Shown here piece by piece: positions 25,473 to 34,668 of a DNA stretch of 64,000 nucleotides; position 1 is the first letter of the stretch, and every line of letters starts with the position of its first letter. This stretch comes from DATAES01 sp963802415 (lineage in GTDB: Bacteria > Actinomycetota > Acidimicrobiia > Acidimicrobiales > JACDCH01): contig CAWDIH010000001.1 of the NCBI GenBank assembly GCA_963802415.1, forward strand, positions 2,294,001-2,358,000, in the 5' to 3' direction. The notes beneath the pieces are model-generated. The model was given only the letters and a program-made list of their open reading frames with translations, made no database searches and had not been told where the DNA came from. The translations under genes were made by a program, and so were the position numbers.

Positions 25473-26976
25473 GCAGCTTCCCGGAAGGATTCCTCGGGAG
25501 CACGTCGGTGAAGTCCACGGACTTCGGCAGCTTGTAACCGGCGAGGTACTCCCGCGCGAACGTGAGCAGGTCCTGTTCCGTCATGGTCGCGCCGTCCCGG
25601 CGGACGACGACGGCTTTGACCGCCTCGCCCCACTTCTCGTCCGGAACGCCGATGACAGCGACATCGGCCACGTCGGGATGCTTGGCCAGGACGTTCTCGA
25701 CCTCTGCCGGATAGATGTTCTCGCCGCCCGACACGACCATGTCCTTCACGCGGTCGTGCAGGAACAGGAAGCCGTTCTCGTCGCGATAGCCGGCATCACC
25801 CGTCTTGAACCAGCCGCTCTCGTCGACCGCGGCGCGAGTCGCCTCCTCGTTGCGCCAGTACCCCTTCATGTTCTGTGGCGATCGCGTCCAGAGCTCACCG
25901 ACGGTGCCATCGGGAACGTCGAGGCCGGTCTCCGGATCGACCACGCGCATCTCGACCCACGCGTAGGGCTTGCCGCACGAGCGCAGCAACTTGGGGTTGC
26001 CGACAGGATCGTGGAACTCGGGGTCGAGCTGGGTGATGGCGCCGGTCGTCTCCGTGAGCCCGTACACCTGGATGAACTCGCAGCCGAAGGTCTCCATCGC
26101 GTTGCTCAACACAGAATCGGTGATCGGTGACGCTCCGTAAAGGATGGCGCGCAGTGTGCTGAAGTCGGTCTGCTCGACACCGGGAGTGAGCAGCAGGAAC
26201 TGGATCACTGCGGGCACGAAGAACGCGTTCGTGATGCCGAACCTCGGGATGACCTCGAGGATGCGCACTGGATCGACATCGCGCAGCAGGATCGTGTGGC
26301 AACCGTGATAGAGGCCGACCATCGAGTACCCGGACCCTGCGATGTGGAACATCGGCATCACTGCGATGTTCACGGAGTCGGGTGTGAACCGCCACGAGCT
26401 CGTGACATTCATGACGCCCTTGAAGAAGTTGTCGTTCGTGAGCATCACGCCTTTCGGCAGACCAGTAGTGCCCGACGTGTAGAGCTGGAACGCAACGTCC
26501 GAGCCCGAGCCTTCGACTCCGGGGTCCGTCGCGTCGTGCTCGCCCAGGAACCTTTCGTAGTCGTCCCACCGCGCGTGGCCGCCGATGGCGATGACCCTCG
26601 CGACCGTCGGGATGTCTGCTTCGATCTTCTCGACGTGCGGCACGAAGTCTTGGCTGACGATCAGCAGCTTCGACGTGGAGTCGTTGATCACCTGTGCGAT
26701 TTCCGTCGGCGCCAGTCGCCAGTTGACCGCGACGTTGACTGCGTTCAGTTTCGACAACGCGAAGGTCGTCTCGAAGTACTCAGGCCCGTTCTTGTCGAGG
26801 AATGCCACTCGGTCTCCCTCGCCGATGCCAGCTGCCGCCAGCGCGTTCGCGAGCCGGCTCGATCGCTCGTCGAGGTCGCGGAACGTGAAGTCGGCTCCTT
26901 CGTAATGGATCGCGAGCGCGTCGGGGCGCTCTCGGGCGTGGGTCCGGACGATCCCGGCGATCGAATTGATCGACAT
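25417..26976 (-). CDS. Acyl-CoA synthetase (AMP-binding enzyme)
   Basis: This intact 519-residue ANL enzyme has TSGTTGLPKGVMLTN (about residues 168-182), the A5 motif VYGLTETTG, the hinge WFKTGDAGYRDENGF and the C-terminal catalytic Lys in PRNPSGKLLKREI. It forms acyl-adenylate then acyl-CoA, probably from medium or long chain fatty acids or side-chain acids. It starts at ATG 26976, 52 bp from the divergent crotonase. Its context with crotonases, an acyl-CoA dehydrogenase and a P450 points to lipid or steroid degradation. Confidence 0.93.
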   Translation of the reverse strand: MSINSIAGIVRTHARERPDALAIHYEGADFTFRDLDERSSRLANALAAAGIGEGDRVAFLDKNGPEYFETTFALSKLNAVNVAVNWRLAPTEIAQVINDSTSKLLIVSQDFVPHVEKIEADIPTVARVIAIGGHARWDDYERFLGEHDATDPGVEGSGSDVAFQLYTSGTTGLPKGVMLTNDNFFKGVMNVTSSWRFTPDSVNIAVMPMFHIAGSGYSMVGLYHGCHTILLRDVDPVRILEVIPRFGITNAFFVPAVIQFLLLTPGVEQTDFSTLRAILYGASPITDSVLSNAMETFGCEFIQVYGLTETTGAITQLDPEFHDPVGNPKLLRSCGKPYAWVEMRVVDPETGLDVPDGTVGELWTRSPQNMKGYWRNEEATRAAVDESGWFKTGDAGYRDENGFLFLHDRVKDMVVSGGENIYPAEVENVLAKHPDVADVAVIGVPDEKWGEAVKAVVVRRDGATMTEQDLLTFAREYLAGYKLPKSVDFTDVLPRNPSGKLLKREIREPYWEGTQRQIG

Positions 26977-27028
26977 GTGGTCCCCCTGCGTTGACGTTTC
27001 ACGCCATAGTGCCTCGTAGGATCATCGC

Positions 27029-27811
27029 ATGGGGGATCTGCGGCTCGACGTCGTCGACAACGTCGCCACCGTCACGCTCGACCGACCGCCGGTCAATGCC
27101 GTCGACACCGGCACCTTCGCCGAGATCATCGATGTGTTCTCCGGGTTCGCCGACGACCGCGACGTCAGGGTCGCGGTCTTCACCGCCGCCGGCGACCGCG
27201 CGTTCATGGCGGGTGTCGACCTGCAGTCGGTGGGCCCTCGTGAGCGCGGGGCCGAGACGCCGGCGTCACTCGTCACCGATCCCGCACGCATGGCGCGAGA
27301 CGCGATGTGGGCGATCACCGACTGTGCCGTTCCGGTCATCGGTGCCATCAACGGGCCGGCCCTTGGTGCGGGACTCGCGTTCGCGGCCTGCTGCGACATA
27401 CTCGTCGCCTCCGACAACGCTCGCTTCGGCACGACGGAGATCAACGTCGGTCTGCTCGGCGCCAGCGCGCACCTGTCGCTGCTGGTCGGACGGCACAAGG
27501 CGCGTGAGATGTTCTTCACCGGCGAGCAGGTCGCCGCAGCCGAACTGCATCGGCTCGGCGCGGTACGCAGCGTCGTCCCCCTCGCCGAGCTCGCCGGCGC
27601 TGCCCGCGACCTCGCTCTCGCTCTCGCAGCGAAGAGCCCCATCGCCTTGCGGTTGGCCAAGGAGTCGATGAACCGCGTCGAGCACTTACCGCTGAAGGAG
27701 GCGTATCGCACGGAGCAGGACTACACGGCTCGCCTTCTAGGGTTCGAAGACGCGGCCGAAGCCCGCAACGCGTTCATGGAAAAGCGCGCACCCGAGTGGA
27801 AGTGGCGATAA
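27029..27811 (+). CDS. Enoyl-CoA hydratase/isomerase (crotonase) 1
   Basis: The 260-residue protein shows the crotonase signature: oxyanion-hole residues in DRAFMAGVDL (about 64) and INGPALGAGLAFAACCDILV (about 109-128), then FGTTEINVGLLG (about 134), where the Glu is the usual catalytic residue. The second catalytic Glu position is Gly in GLLGA, so isomerase or another crotonase activity is possible. It is followed after 11 bp by the XdhC-like gene and is divergent from the acyl-CoA synthetase. Confidence 0.92.
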   Translation: MGDLRLDVVDNVATVTLDRPPVNAVDTGTFAEIIDVFSGFADDRDVRVAVFTAAGDRAFMAGVDLQSVGPRERGAETPASLVTDPARMARDAMWAITDCAVPVIGAINGPALGAGLAFAACCDILVASDNARFGTTEINVGLLGASAHLSLLVGRHKAREMFFTGEQVAAAELHRLGAVRSVVPLAELAGAARDLALALAAKSPIALRLAKESMNRVEHLPLKEAYRTEQDYTARLLGFEDAAEARNAFMEKRAPEWKWR

Positions 27812-27822
27812 GGAAGGACGAC

Positions 27823-28137
27823 ATGAGGGAGTTGCTCGACGATCTCGACCGGTGGCGGACGAAGGGAAAGCGTGTCGCGCTGGCGCGTGTCGTCGACGTC
27901 GAAGGATCTGGGCCCCGCCAGCCGGGCGCGGCCATGGCCGTGAGCGAAGACGGCGAGGTCCTCGGGTCGGTGTCCGGCGGCTGTGTCGAGGGTGCGGTGG
28001 TGACCGAGGCGCTCGACGTGCTCGCCTCGGGCGACCGCCGGATGGTGACGTTCGGCTACAGCGATGACGAAGCCTTCGCCGTCGGCCTCACCTGCGGCGG
28101 CACCATCCACCTGTTCATCGAACCCCTCGACTGGTAG
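27823..28137 (+). CDS. XdhC/CoxI N-terminal domain protein
   Basis: The 104-residue protein begins MRELLDDLDRWRTKGKRVAL and contains ARVVDVEGSGPRQPGAAMAV and VLGSVSGGCVEGAVVTEA, the XdhC/CoxI N-terminal signature (molybdenum cofactor insertion and sulfuration factors for xanthine or CO dehydrogenases). The Rossmann C-terminal domain of full XdhC is absent. ATG 27823 is preceded by AAGGAAGG. No molybdenum hydroxylase genes are visible in the window, so its partner is unknown. Confidence 0.85.
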   Translation: MRELLDDLDRWRTKGKRVALARVVDVEGSGPRQPGAAMAVSEDGEVLGSVSGGCVEGAVVTEALDVLASGDRRMVTFGYSDDEAFAVGLTCGGTIHLFIEPLDW

Positions 28138-28169
28138 GAAGTTCCGGCTTTCTCGAAATGGCGTGCATT

Positions 28170-28225
28170 AGCCACACGAAATGTGGCTGATGAACGCCGA
28201 AACGCGAAAGGGGCAGCCCCGCCCC
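28170..28225. terminator. Hairpins between convergent genes, likely terminator
   Basis: Between the XdhC-like stop (28137) and the acyl-CoA dehydrogenase stop (28228) lies a perfect 7-bp stem AGCCACA/TGTGGCT with loop CGAAA (28170-28188). A GC-rich GGGGC...GCCCC element follows near 28210. There is no T tract, as is usual in high-GC genomes. Confidence 0.5.
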
Positions 28226-28227
28226 GC

Positions 28228-29376
28228 TCACAAACCCATCGAGCGGCCGATGATCTCCTTCATGATCTCGGTGGTGCCGCCGTAGATGGTCGTGATGCGG
28301 GCGTCGGCGTACGCTCGGGCGATCGGGTACTCGAGCATGTAGCCGTATCCGCCGAACAGTTGCAGACATTGGTCGACGACGCGCTTCTGCAGTTCCGTGC
28401 ACCACCACTTCGCCATCGCTGCCTCTTCCGCCGTGAGCTCGTCGCCGTTGAGCGCGATGACACACCGGTCGACGAACGATTGACCGATCTCCACCTCCGT
28501 GGCGATCTCGGCAAGAACGAACCGACTGTTCTGGAACGTGCCGATGGGCTGACCGAACGCGTGCCGCTCCTTCACGTACTCGAGCGTCCAACCCAGCGCT
28601 GCACGCGCCGCCGCAACGCCGGAGGCGGCGATCGACAGCCGTTCCTGCGGAAGGTTCGCGACCAGCTGCAGAAATCCTTGGCCTTCGTCGCCGAGAAGAT
28701 TGTCGACGGGCACGTGGACGTCGGAGAAGAACAGTTCGGCGGTGTCCTGCGCGTGCTGCCCGATCTTGTCCAGGTTGCGTCCGCGTTCGAATCCGTCCAT
28801 CCCTCGCTCCGCCACGACGAGCGACATGCCACGGTGACGCTCCGACGGATCGGTCTTCACCGCAGTGATCACGAGGTCGGCGTTGATGCCGTTGGTGATG
28901 AAGGTCTTCGAGCCGTTCACGACGTAGTGGTCGCCGTCGCGCACTGCGGTCGTCGCCATCGACGCCAAGTCGCTGCCCATGCCGGGCTCCGTCATTGCGA
29001 TCGCGGTGATCAACTCGCCGGATGCGATGCCCGGCAGCCAGCGTTTGCGTTGCTCGTCGGAGCAGTACCGCAGGAAATACGGCAGGCAGATGTCGTTGTG
29101 CAACGTCAAACCGAGCCCGGCTGCGCCTACGCCCGTGGCCTGCACTTCCTCGTTGAGCACGAGGTTGTACCGGAAGTCGTCGACGCCTCCACCGCCGAAG
29201 TCCTCTGGGATGGCCATGCCGAGGAACCCATGACGGCCCGCGTCAGTGAACAGCGCGCGCGGGACGATGCCGGCCTCGTCCCACTCGAGATGATGGGGAA
29301 CGACCTCCTTGTCGAGCCACCGTCGCACGCTGGTGCGGAACTGCTCGTGCTCGTCGTCGAAGAGCTCGCGCTTCAT
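28228..29376 (-). CDS. Acyl-CoA dehydrogenase
   Basis: The 382-residue flavoprotein has the ACAD layout: helical N-domain, the signature ITAIAMTEPGMGSDLASM (about residue 122), VNGSKTFITNGINADLVIT, RHAFGQPIGTFQNSRF (about 270), and the C-terminal QLFGGYGYMLEYPIARAYAD with the catalytic Glu in IYGGTTEIMKEIIGR. It oxidises an acyl-CoA to the enoyl-CoA using FAD. It starts 10 bp after the quinone oxidoreductase stop, so the two form one operon. Substrate chain length cannot be told. Confidence 0.95.
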   Translation of the reverse strand: MKRELFDDEHEQFRTSVRRWLDKEVVPHHLEWDEAGIVPRALFTDAGRHGFLGMAIPEDFGGGGVDDFRYNLVLNEEVQATGVGAAGLGLTLHNDICLPYFLRYCSDEQRKRWLPGIASGELITAIAMTEPGMGSDLASMATTAVRDGDHYVVNGSKTFITNGINADLVITAVKTDPSERHRGMSLVVAERGMDGFERGRNLDKIGQHAQDTAELFFSDVHVPVDNLLGDEGQGFLQLVANLPQERLSIAASGVAAARAALGWTLEYVKERHAFGQPIGTFQNSRFVLAEIATEVEIGQSFVDRCVIALNGDELTAEEAAMAKWWCTELQKRVVDQCLQLFGGYGYMLEYPIARAYADARITTIYGGTTEIMKEIIGRSMGL

Positions 29377-29386
29377 TGGAACTGCC

Positions 29387-30367
29387 TCAGATCGTCACCA
29401 CCACTTTGCCCTTGGCCTTGCGATCCGCCAACTCCCGTATCGCCTCGCTGGCGCGCTCGAGCGGGTACGTCGTCGACACGTGCGGACGGAGCTTGCCTTC
29501 CTTCCACCACTCCAGTAGCTCGGCCACGTTCTCGCGATGCCGTTGTCGTTCTCGCCCGACGAATGCTCCCCAGAACACGCCGACGATCGAGCATCCCTTC
29601 AACAGCGCGAGGTTGAGCGGCACGCGAGGGATCTCGCCATCGGCGAACCCGATGACGAGGAAGCGGCCCTCCCATGCGGTCGACCGCAATGCCGGCTCGC
29701 TGTACGGGCCACCGACCGGGTCGTACACCACGTCGGCGCCGACGCCACCGGTCAGCTCACGGATGCGCGTCTTCAAGTCCTCGGTCGCGTAGTTGATCGT
29801 CATCGTCGCGCCGCGCTCGCGACACACCTCGAGCTTGTCGTCGGTAGACGCGGCAGCGATCACGTTCGCACCCATCGCCGTACCGAGGTCGACCGCGGCG
29901 AGGCCGACGCCACCTGCGGCGCCCAGGACGAGCAGCGTCTCACCCGGCTGCAACTGCCCTCGATCCTTCAGCGCGTAGTGAGACGTCCCGTACGCGTACA
30001 GGAACGAGGATGCGTGCACAGCGTCGATGCCGTCCGGAACCTCGATCGCCGATCGGGCGTCGACCGCGACCTTCTCGGCGAGGCCGCCCCACCCTGGGGA
30101 CGCGAGCACCCGGTCGCCGACGTCGAGCGTGTCGACACCTTCGCCGATCGCGCTGACCGTGCCGGCAACTTCGGCACCGGGCGAGAACGGCAGCGGTGGC
30201 TTGAACTGGTACATGTCCTGGATCATCAGGACATCCGGGAAGTTCACCGCACATGCCTCGACGTCGATGACGACCTGGCCGCCTTCCGGCTTCGGGTCCT
30301 CGACCTCCTCGATGACCAAGGACTCAGGAGGACCGAAGGCTTTGCACAGGAGCGCTCTCACGGGCAC
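29387..30367 (-). CDS. NADPH:quinone oxidoreductase (zinc-free MDR family)
   Basis: The 326-residue protein has the GroES-like N-domain (MPVRALLCKAFGPPESLVIE, then GAEVAGTVSAIG) and a Rossmann domain with LLVLGAAGGVGLAAVDLGTA (about 143). The C-terminal sequence LADRKAKGKVVVTI is the usual family ending. Zinc-binding cysteines are absent, as in QOR-type medium-chain reductases. It starts at GTG 30367 and is the first gene of the pair with the acyl-CoA dehydrogenase. Confidence 0.92.
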   Translation of the reverse strand: MPVRALLCKAFGPPESLVIEEVEDPKPEGGQVVIDVEACAVNFPDVLMIQDMYQFKPPLPFSPGAEVAGTVSAIGEGVDTLDVGDRVLASPGWGGLAEKVAVDARSAIEVPDGIDAVHASSFLYAYGTSHYALKDRGQLQPGETLLVLGAAGGVGLAAVDLGTAMGANVIAAASTDDKLEVCRERGATMTINYATEDLKTRIRELTGGVGADVVYDPVGGPYSEPALRSTAWEGRFLVIGFADGEIPRVPLNLALLKGCSIVGVFWGAFVGRERQRHRENVAELLEWWKEGKLRPHVSTTYPLERASEAIRELADRKAKGKVVVTI

Positions 30368-30445
30368 GTGACCGTACTCGACACGCGCCGCAATCCCTCT
30401 CGGGCCGCCATGCGTACCATTCGCCGAAACCCAGAGGAGGGAAGC

Positions 30446-30947
30446 ATGCGACGCGTACTGGCCTTGATCCTCGTCTCTACCGGCTTCTTCACCGCCGCGT
30501 GCTCATCAGATTCCGACACGGCTACCACCTCCACCCCGTCGAGCACGACGACCACGTCGAGCGCGACCACGTCGAGCCGCGTCCGCCCCAGCGGCGGCGA
30601 ACGCCACCATCAACGTGGCGATGAACGCCAGGTACGGCCAGATCCTGGTCGACTCCCAAGGAAGGACCGTCTACCTCTTCGACAGCGACACGGGAACCAC
30701 GTCGGCCTGCACCTCGTCGGCGTGCACCGCATTATGGCCGGCAGTCGTGGCTGCAGGAACGCCACAGGGCGGTACCGGGGTCACCAGCACCATGCTCGGC
30801 ACGGCGCAGGGACAGGTGGCGGGACAAGTCACCTACAACGGGCATCTCCTGTACCGATTCGCCCCTGACATGGCACCCGGCGATGCGATGGGCGCCGTGA
30901 TCCCCGGCTGGCATCCCGTGACCCCGGCAGGCACAGCCGCAAGCTGA
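30446..30947 (+). CDS. COG4315-type lipoprotein, frameshifted near 30595
   Basis: The first frame opens MRRVLALILVSTGFFTAACS, a lipoprotein signal with the lipobox Cys at residue 19, followed by a Ser/Thr linker. The second frame gives the secreted domain, with NARYGQILVDSQGRTVYLFD then ACTALWPAVVA and VTYNGHLLYRFAPD, the repeat-rich fold of COG4315 lipoproteins. The indel falls in a C-rich stretch before PAAANATINV. A paralogue lies at 52856-53377 and is intact. ATG 30446 has a strong GAGGAGGG site. The role is unknown, probably in the cell envelope. Confidence 0.8.
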
Positions 30948-31008
30948 TCCCCCAAGGTCGATCGCCGAGCCGCGGGAGCGCGGCTCGGCGGTCGGCTACA
31001 ACGTGCGC

Positions 31009-31818
31009 ATGACCGAACCGGCTGTGCTCGTGGAACGCGACGGCCACGTCGTGACCATCGTCCTCAACCGCCCCGACAAGCGGAACGCGTTCAACGCGGA
31101 AGTGCTGTGCCGGCTGTGCGACGCATGGGACCTCGTGGACGACGATCCGGACATCCGGGTCGCGATCCTCACCGGAGCGGGCGGCAACTTCTCAGCGGGC
31201 GCAGACCTCGACCGCCTCGTCGGCGCGATGATCTCGGGCAAGCCTGCACAAGACGAGTTCGAAGAACGCATACGCGCCGATTTCACGCTCATCTACAACG
31301 GCTTCCTCAAGACCCACCGGGTTGCCAAGCCGCTGATCGCCGCGGTCGAGGGCTACTGCTACGCAGGCGGTATGGAGATCCTGCAGGCAGTCGACATCCG
31401 AGTCGCAGGCGAGGGCGCGCAGCTCGCGATCTCGGAGGTGCAGCGCGGGTTGTTTCCGATGTCCGGTTCGACGGTGCGCCTCCCGAGGCAGATCCCATGG
31501 ACTGTCGCGATGGACATGTTGCTGCTCGGCGAACCCATCTCTGGGCGGCGCGCGTACGAGATCGGGCTCGTCGGTCACGTCGTGCCGGATGGCGAAACGT
31601 TGACGCGGGCTCGAGAGCTGGCCGATCGAGCGGCGGCCAACGGACCGCTCGCCGTGCGCAACATCAAGGCATCGGTACTCGCGGCAGAGACATTGCCTGA
31701 GCTCGACGCCTACAAGCGCGAAGAGGAACTGGGGATGGCGGTCATGAGCTCGAACGACGCGAAGGAAGGTCCGAAGGCGTTCCTCGAAAAGCGCCTGCCG
31801 AAGTTCACTGGCGCATGA
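31009..31818 (+). CDS. Enoyl-CoA hydratase/isomerase (crotonase) 2
   Basis: The 269-residue protein shows VERDGHVVTIVLNRPDKRNA at the start, GNFSAGADLDRL (about 62) and AAVEGYCYAGGMEILQAVDI (about 108), the two oxyanion-hole segments. AISEVQRGLFPMSG (about 137) is the substrate loop with Glu. It ends FLEKRLPKF, typical of the family. GTG 31003 is an alternative start two codons earlier. Its stop overlaps the P450 start (ATGA), so the genes are translationally coupled. Confidence 0.92.
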   Translation: MTEPAVLVERDGHVVTIVLNRPDKRNAFNAEVLCRLCDAWDLVDDDPDIRVAILTGAGGNFSAGADLDRLVGAMISGKPAQDEFEERIRADFTLIYNGFLKTHRVAKPLIAAVEGYCYAGGMEILQAVDIRVAGEGAQLAISEVQRGLFPMSGSTVRLPRQIPWTVAMDMLLLGEPISGRRAYEIGLVGHVVPDGETLTRARELADRAAANGPLAVRNIKASVLAAETLPELDAYKREEELGMAVMSSNDAKEGPKAFLEKRLPKFTGA

Positions 31819-33095
31819 ACGAGAACATGCGAGCGACGGAGCGCCAGCGGAGGAGCGGCCAGACGCGGCCTGCGTGGCCGGGGAACGCCGACAACATTGA
31901 TCTCTACGACCCTGACGGCTACGTCGACGGTCCGCCGCACGCCGCGTTCGAGCAGTTGCGTCGTGAGAAGCCGGTGTACCGGCAACCGATGCCCGACGGC
32001 ACGGAGTATTGGGCCGTGCTCCGCCACGCGGACGTCGTTCATGTCGCGCGGCATCCAACGGTGTTCTCCGCGTCTCTCGGGGGCGTGGTGCTCGAAGACC
32101 TCAGTGAACAGCAGCTCGCCATGATGCGCGACATGGTGCTGGCGATGGACCCACCGAGACACGTCGACTATCGCCGCAACCTCGCGCCGCACTTCAAAGC
32201 GCGCGTGATCGGCGGACTCGAGCCGAGGATCCGTGCCATCTGCCGGAGCATCCTCGACGAGGTGCCGCGTGACACGGAGATCGACTTCGTCCACGACGTC
32301 TGTGCAAAGCTGCCGTCGCAGGTCGTCGGTGAGCTCGTCGGCATCCCGCGTGAGGACTGGCCGAGGATCCATGCGTGGAGCGAGCAGAACACCGGCGGCC
32401 AGGATCCCGATGTCACAGCGGGGCAGGAGCCCGACTACAGCGCGAGCATCGAGATGGCCTTCTACGCCATCGGGCTCGCGGAACAACGGCGGGCAGAGCC
32501 ACAAGAGGACCTCGCAACGTTGATCTTGGCGGCGGACATCGACGGCCGCCCCATGACCGAGATCGAGTTCGGCAGCTTCTTCGTGCAACTCGTGACCGCG
32601 GGCAACGACACGACGCGCACCATGCTGTCCTCGGGACTACTGGCGCTCCTGCAGCATCCGGATCAACTCGACGACCTAGGCGCCGACCGGGCGCTGATCG
32701 CCGGCGCGGTCGAAGAGATTCTCCGATGGGCGAACCCGCTCCACTATTTCCGGCGCACCGCTTCGGAGGACACGAGCATCGGTGACCAGACGATCGCGAC
32801 CGGTGAGAAGGTGGCGATGATCTACACGTCCGCCAACCGCGACGAGACCGTGTTCTCGAATCCGCATGCATTCGACATCCGGCGAGAGCCGAACCCGCAT
32901 CTCTCGTTCGGCATCGCCGAGCACTTCTGCCTCGGCGTGCATTTGGCGCGCTTGGAAGGGCGCATATTCTTCGAGGAGCTGCTGACGACGTTCGACCGCA
33001 TCGAGCTCGTCGGTCCGCCGCGCCGGCAGCGTTCGAACCTGAACAACGCGCTCAAGTCGTTGCCCGTCCGCCTTACGGCCGCATCTCCGCCGTAG
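31815..33095 (+). CDS. Cytochrome P450 (CYP125/142/124-like)
   Basis: The 426-residue soluble P450 has the I-helix motif AGNDTTR (about 253), the ExxR pair in EEILRW (about 295) and the heme-binding loop SFGIAEHFCLGVHLAR with its Cys ligand (about 369). The order, and DPPRHVDYRRNLAPHF near 110, resemble the steroid/branched-chain hydroxylases of the CYP125-142-124 group; this assignment is by recall. It needs a ferredoxin and reductase, not seen here. Coupling to a crotonase fits side-chain degradation of sterols or isoprenoid lipids. Confidence 0.92.
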   Translation: MNENMRATERQRRSGQTRPAWPGNADNIDLYDPDGYVDGPPHAAFEQLRREKPVYRQPMPDGTEYWAVLRHADVVHVARHPTVFSASLGGVVLEDLSEQQLAMMRDMVLAMDPPRHVDYRRNLAPHFKARVIGGLEPRIRAICRSILDEVPRDTEIDFVHDVCAKLPSQVVGELVGIPREDWPRIHAWSEQNTGGQDPDVTAGQEPDYSASIEMAFYAIGLAEQRRAEPQEDLATLILAADIDGRPMTEIEFGSFFVQLVTAGNDTTRTMLSSGLLALLQHPDQLDDLGADRALIAGAVEEILRWANPLHYFRRTASEDTSIGDQTIATGEKVAMIYTSANRDETVFSNPHAFDIRREPNPHLSFGIAEHFCLGVHLARLEGRIFFEELLTTFDRIELVGPPRRQRSNLNNALKSLPVRLTAASPP

Positions 33096-33104
33096 CCTGC
33101 CCGC

Positions 33105-34668
33105 GTGCAGCGCGTGGAGAATGGTTCGGCTCCCCTCGCTGCGATCGACATCGGTACCAACTCGATCCACCTGGTCATCGCGCGGCCGACGGGCAACAGC
33201 AGATTCGAGGTCATCGACCGCGAGAAGGAAGTCGTGCGCCTCGGATCGGGGTCGGGGGACATGAAGCGGCTTGCTCCCGAGGCCATCGCCGCGCGCCATC
33301 GACGCACTCGGCCGGTTCCGGCGGCTCGTCGACAGCCACGGCGCCGAGTTGCATGCGGTCGCCACCAGCGCGGTGCGTGAGGCGGAGAACCGCAGCGAGT
33401 TCGTTCGCCGCGCCCATGACGAAGCCGGCGTACCGGTCTCGGTGATCTCCGGGGCCGAGGAGGCCCGCCTGATCCGACTCGGCGTGCTGCAGGCGGTGCC
33501 GGCGTTCGACGAGCGCCACCTGCTCGTCGACATCGGGGGCGGGAGCACCGAGTTCGTCGTGGGGCGAGGCAACGATGTGCTTGGTGCCCGGAGCCTCAAG
33601 CTCGGCGCGATCCGGCTCACCGAGCGGTTCGGGCTCGACGGGTCCGTGCGCCGAAGGACGCTCGAGGAGTGCCGGCAGTTCATCCGCGTGTACCTCACCC
33701 AGGTCACCCGCATGGTGCGGCCGCTCGGCTTCGAGATCGCCATCGGTAGCTCCGGGACCATCGTCAACATCGCCGAGATGGTGCGCGCCGCTCGCGGCGA
33801 GGCGCCCATGCTCCAGGTGAGCGGCGCCGTGATCGACAACCGCGGGTTGCGTGAGGTCGTTGAGGCTCTACGCGATGCCGGCTCAGTCGAGAAGCGCCTC
33901 GAGATTCCGGGGCTCGAGGCGAAGCGAGCAGACATCGTGCTCGGCGGCGCGCTCATCCTCGAGCAGACGTTCGCGACCCTCGACATCGACGAGATGATCG
34001 TGTCGGACTTCGCGCTGCGCGAAGGCGTCCTGCTCAACGTGCTCCGGCAGCGCGACCGAACGTCGCTCGGACATCTACGCGATCTGCGATACGAGAGCGT
34101 GACCCATCTCGCCGCGATCGCGCCCGGAGAGCTCGAGCACGCGCAGCACGCCACCGAGCTCGCACTCGAGCTCTTCGAACAGACAGCTGGTCTCCACCAG
34201 CTCGATCCGTCGTGCGAGGAGTTGCTCGAGGCGGCAGGACTGCTCGCCAACGTCGGACTGTTCGTCTCGCACGATCGCCATCACCTGCACAGCTACTACG
34301 TCATCCGCAACACGGATGTCCTCACCGGCTTCACCGACGAGGAGATCGAGCTCATCGCGCAAGTGGCGCGCTATCACCGCAAGAGTGCGCCGAAGCCAAG
34401 CCATGCCGAGTTCGCGGCGCTCCAACCGTCGGTCCAGCGAGCCGTGCGCGTACTCGCCGGCATCCTCCGCATCGGCGTCGCGCTCGACCGCACTCGCACC
34501 GGTGCCGTACGGGAGCTCGTGGCGACGAGCCACACGGGGAGGTTGACCATCACGCTCTGCCACGACGAGGACGCGGACGTCAGCCTCGAGGCGTACACCG
34601 CAAACGCCCGGAAGGGCTTGTTGGAGCAAGCCCTGGATGTCCACGTGGAGATCGGTGTCGGTACCTGA
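33105..34668 (+). CDS. ppx: Exopolyphosphatase/pppGpp phosphatase (Ppx/GppA), frameshifted near 33295
   Basis: The first frame starts AAIDIGTNSIHLVIA, the phosphate-1 loop of the ASKHA fold. The second frame resumes at AIDALGRFRRL and has SVISGAEEARLIRLGVLQAV, the phosphate-2 element HLLVDIGGGSTEFVVG and a C-terminal HD-like helical domain ending VGLFVSHDRHHLHSYYVIRN. Inserting one CG dinucleotide in GCCGCGCGCC restores the frame and makes the length divisible by three (about 521 residues), so this is probably a sequence error. It hydrolyses polyphosphate or pppGpp. GTG 33105 is 9 bp after the P450 stop. Confidence 0.87.
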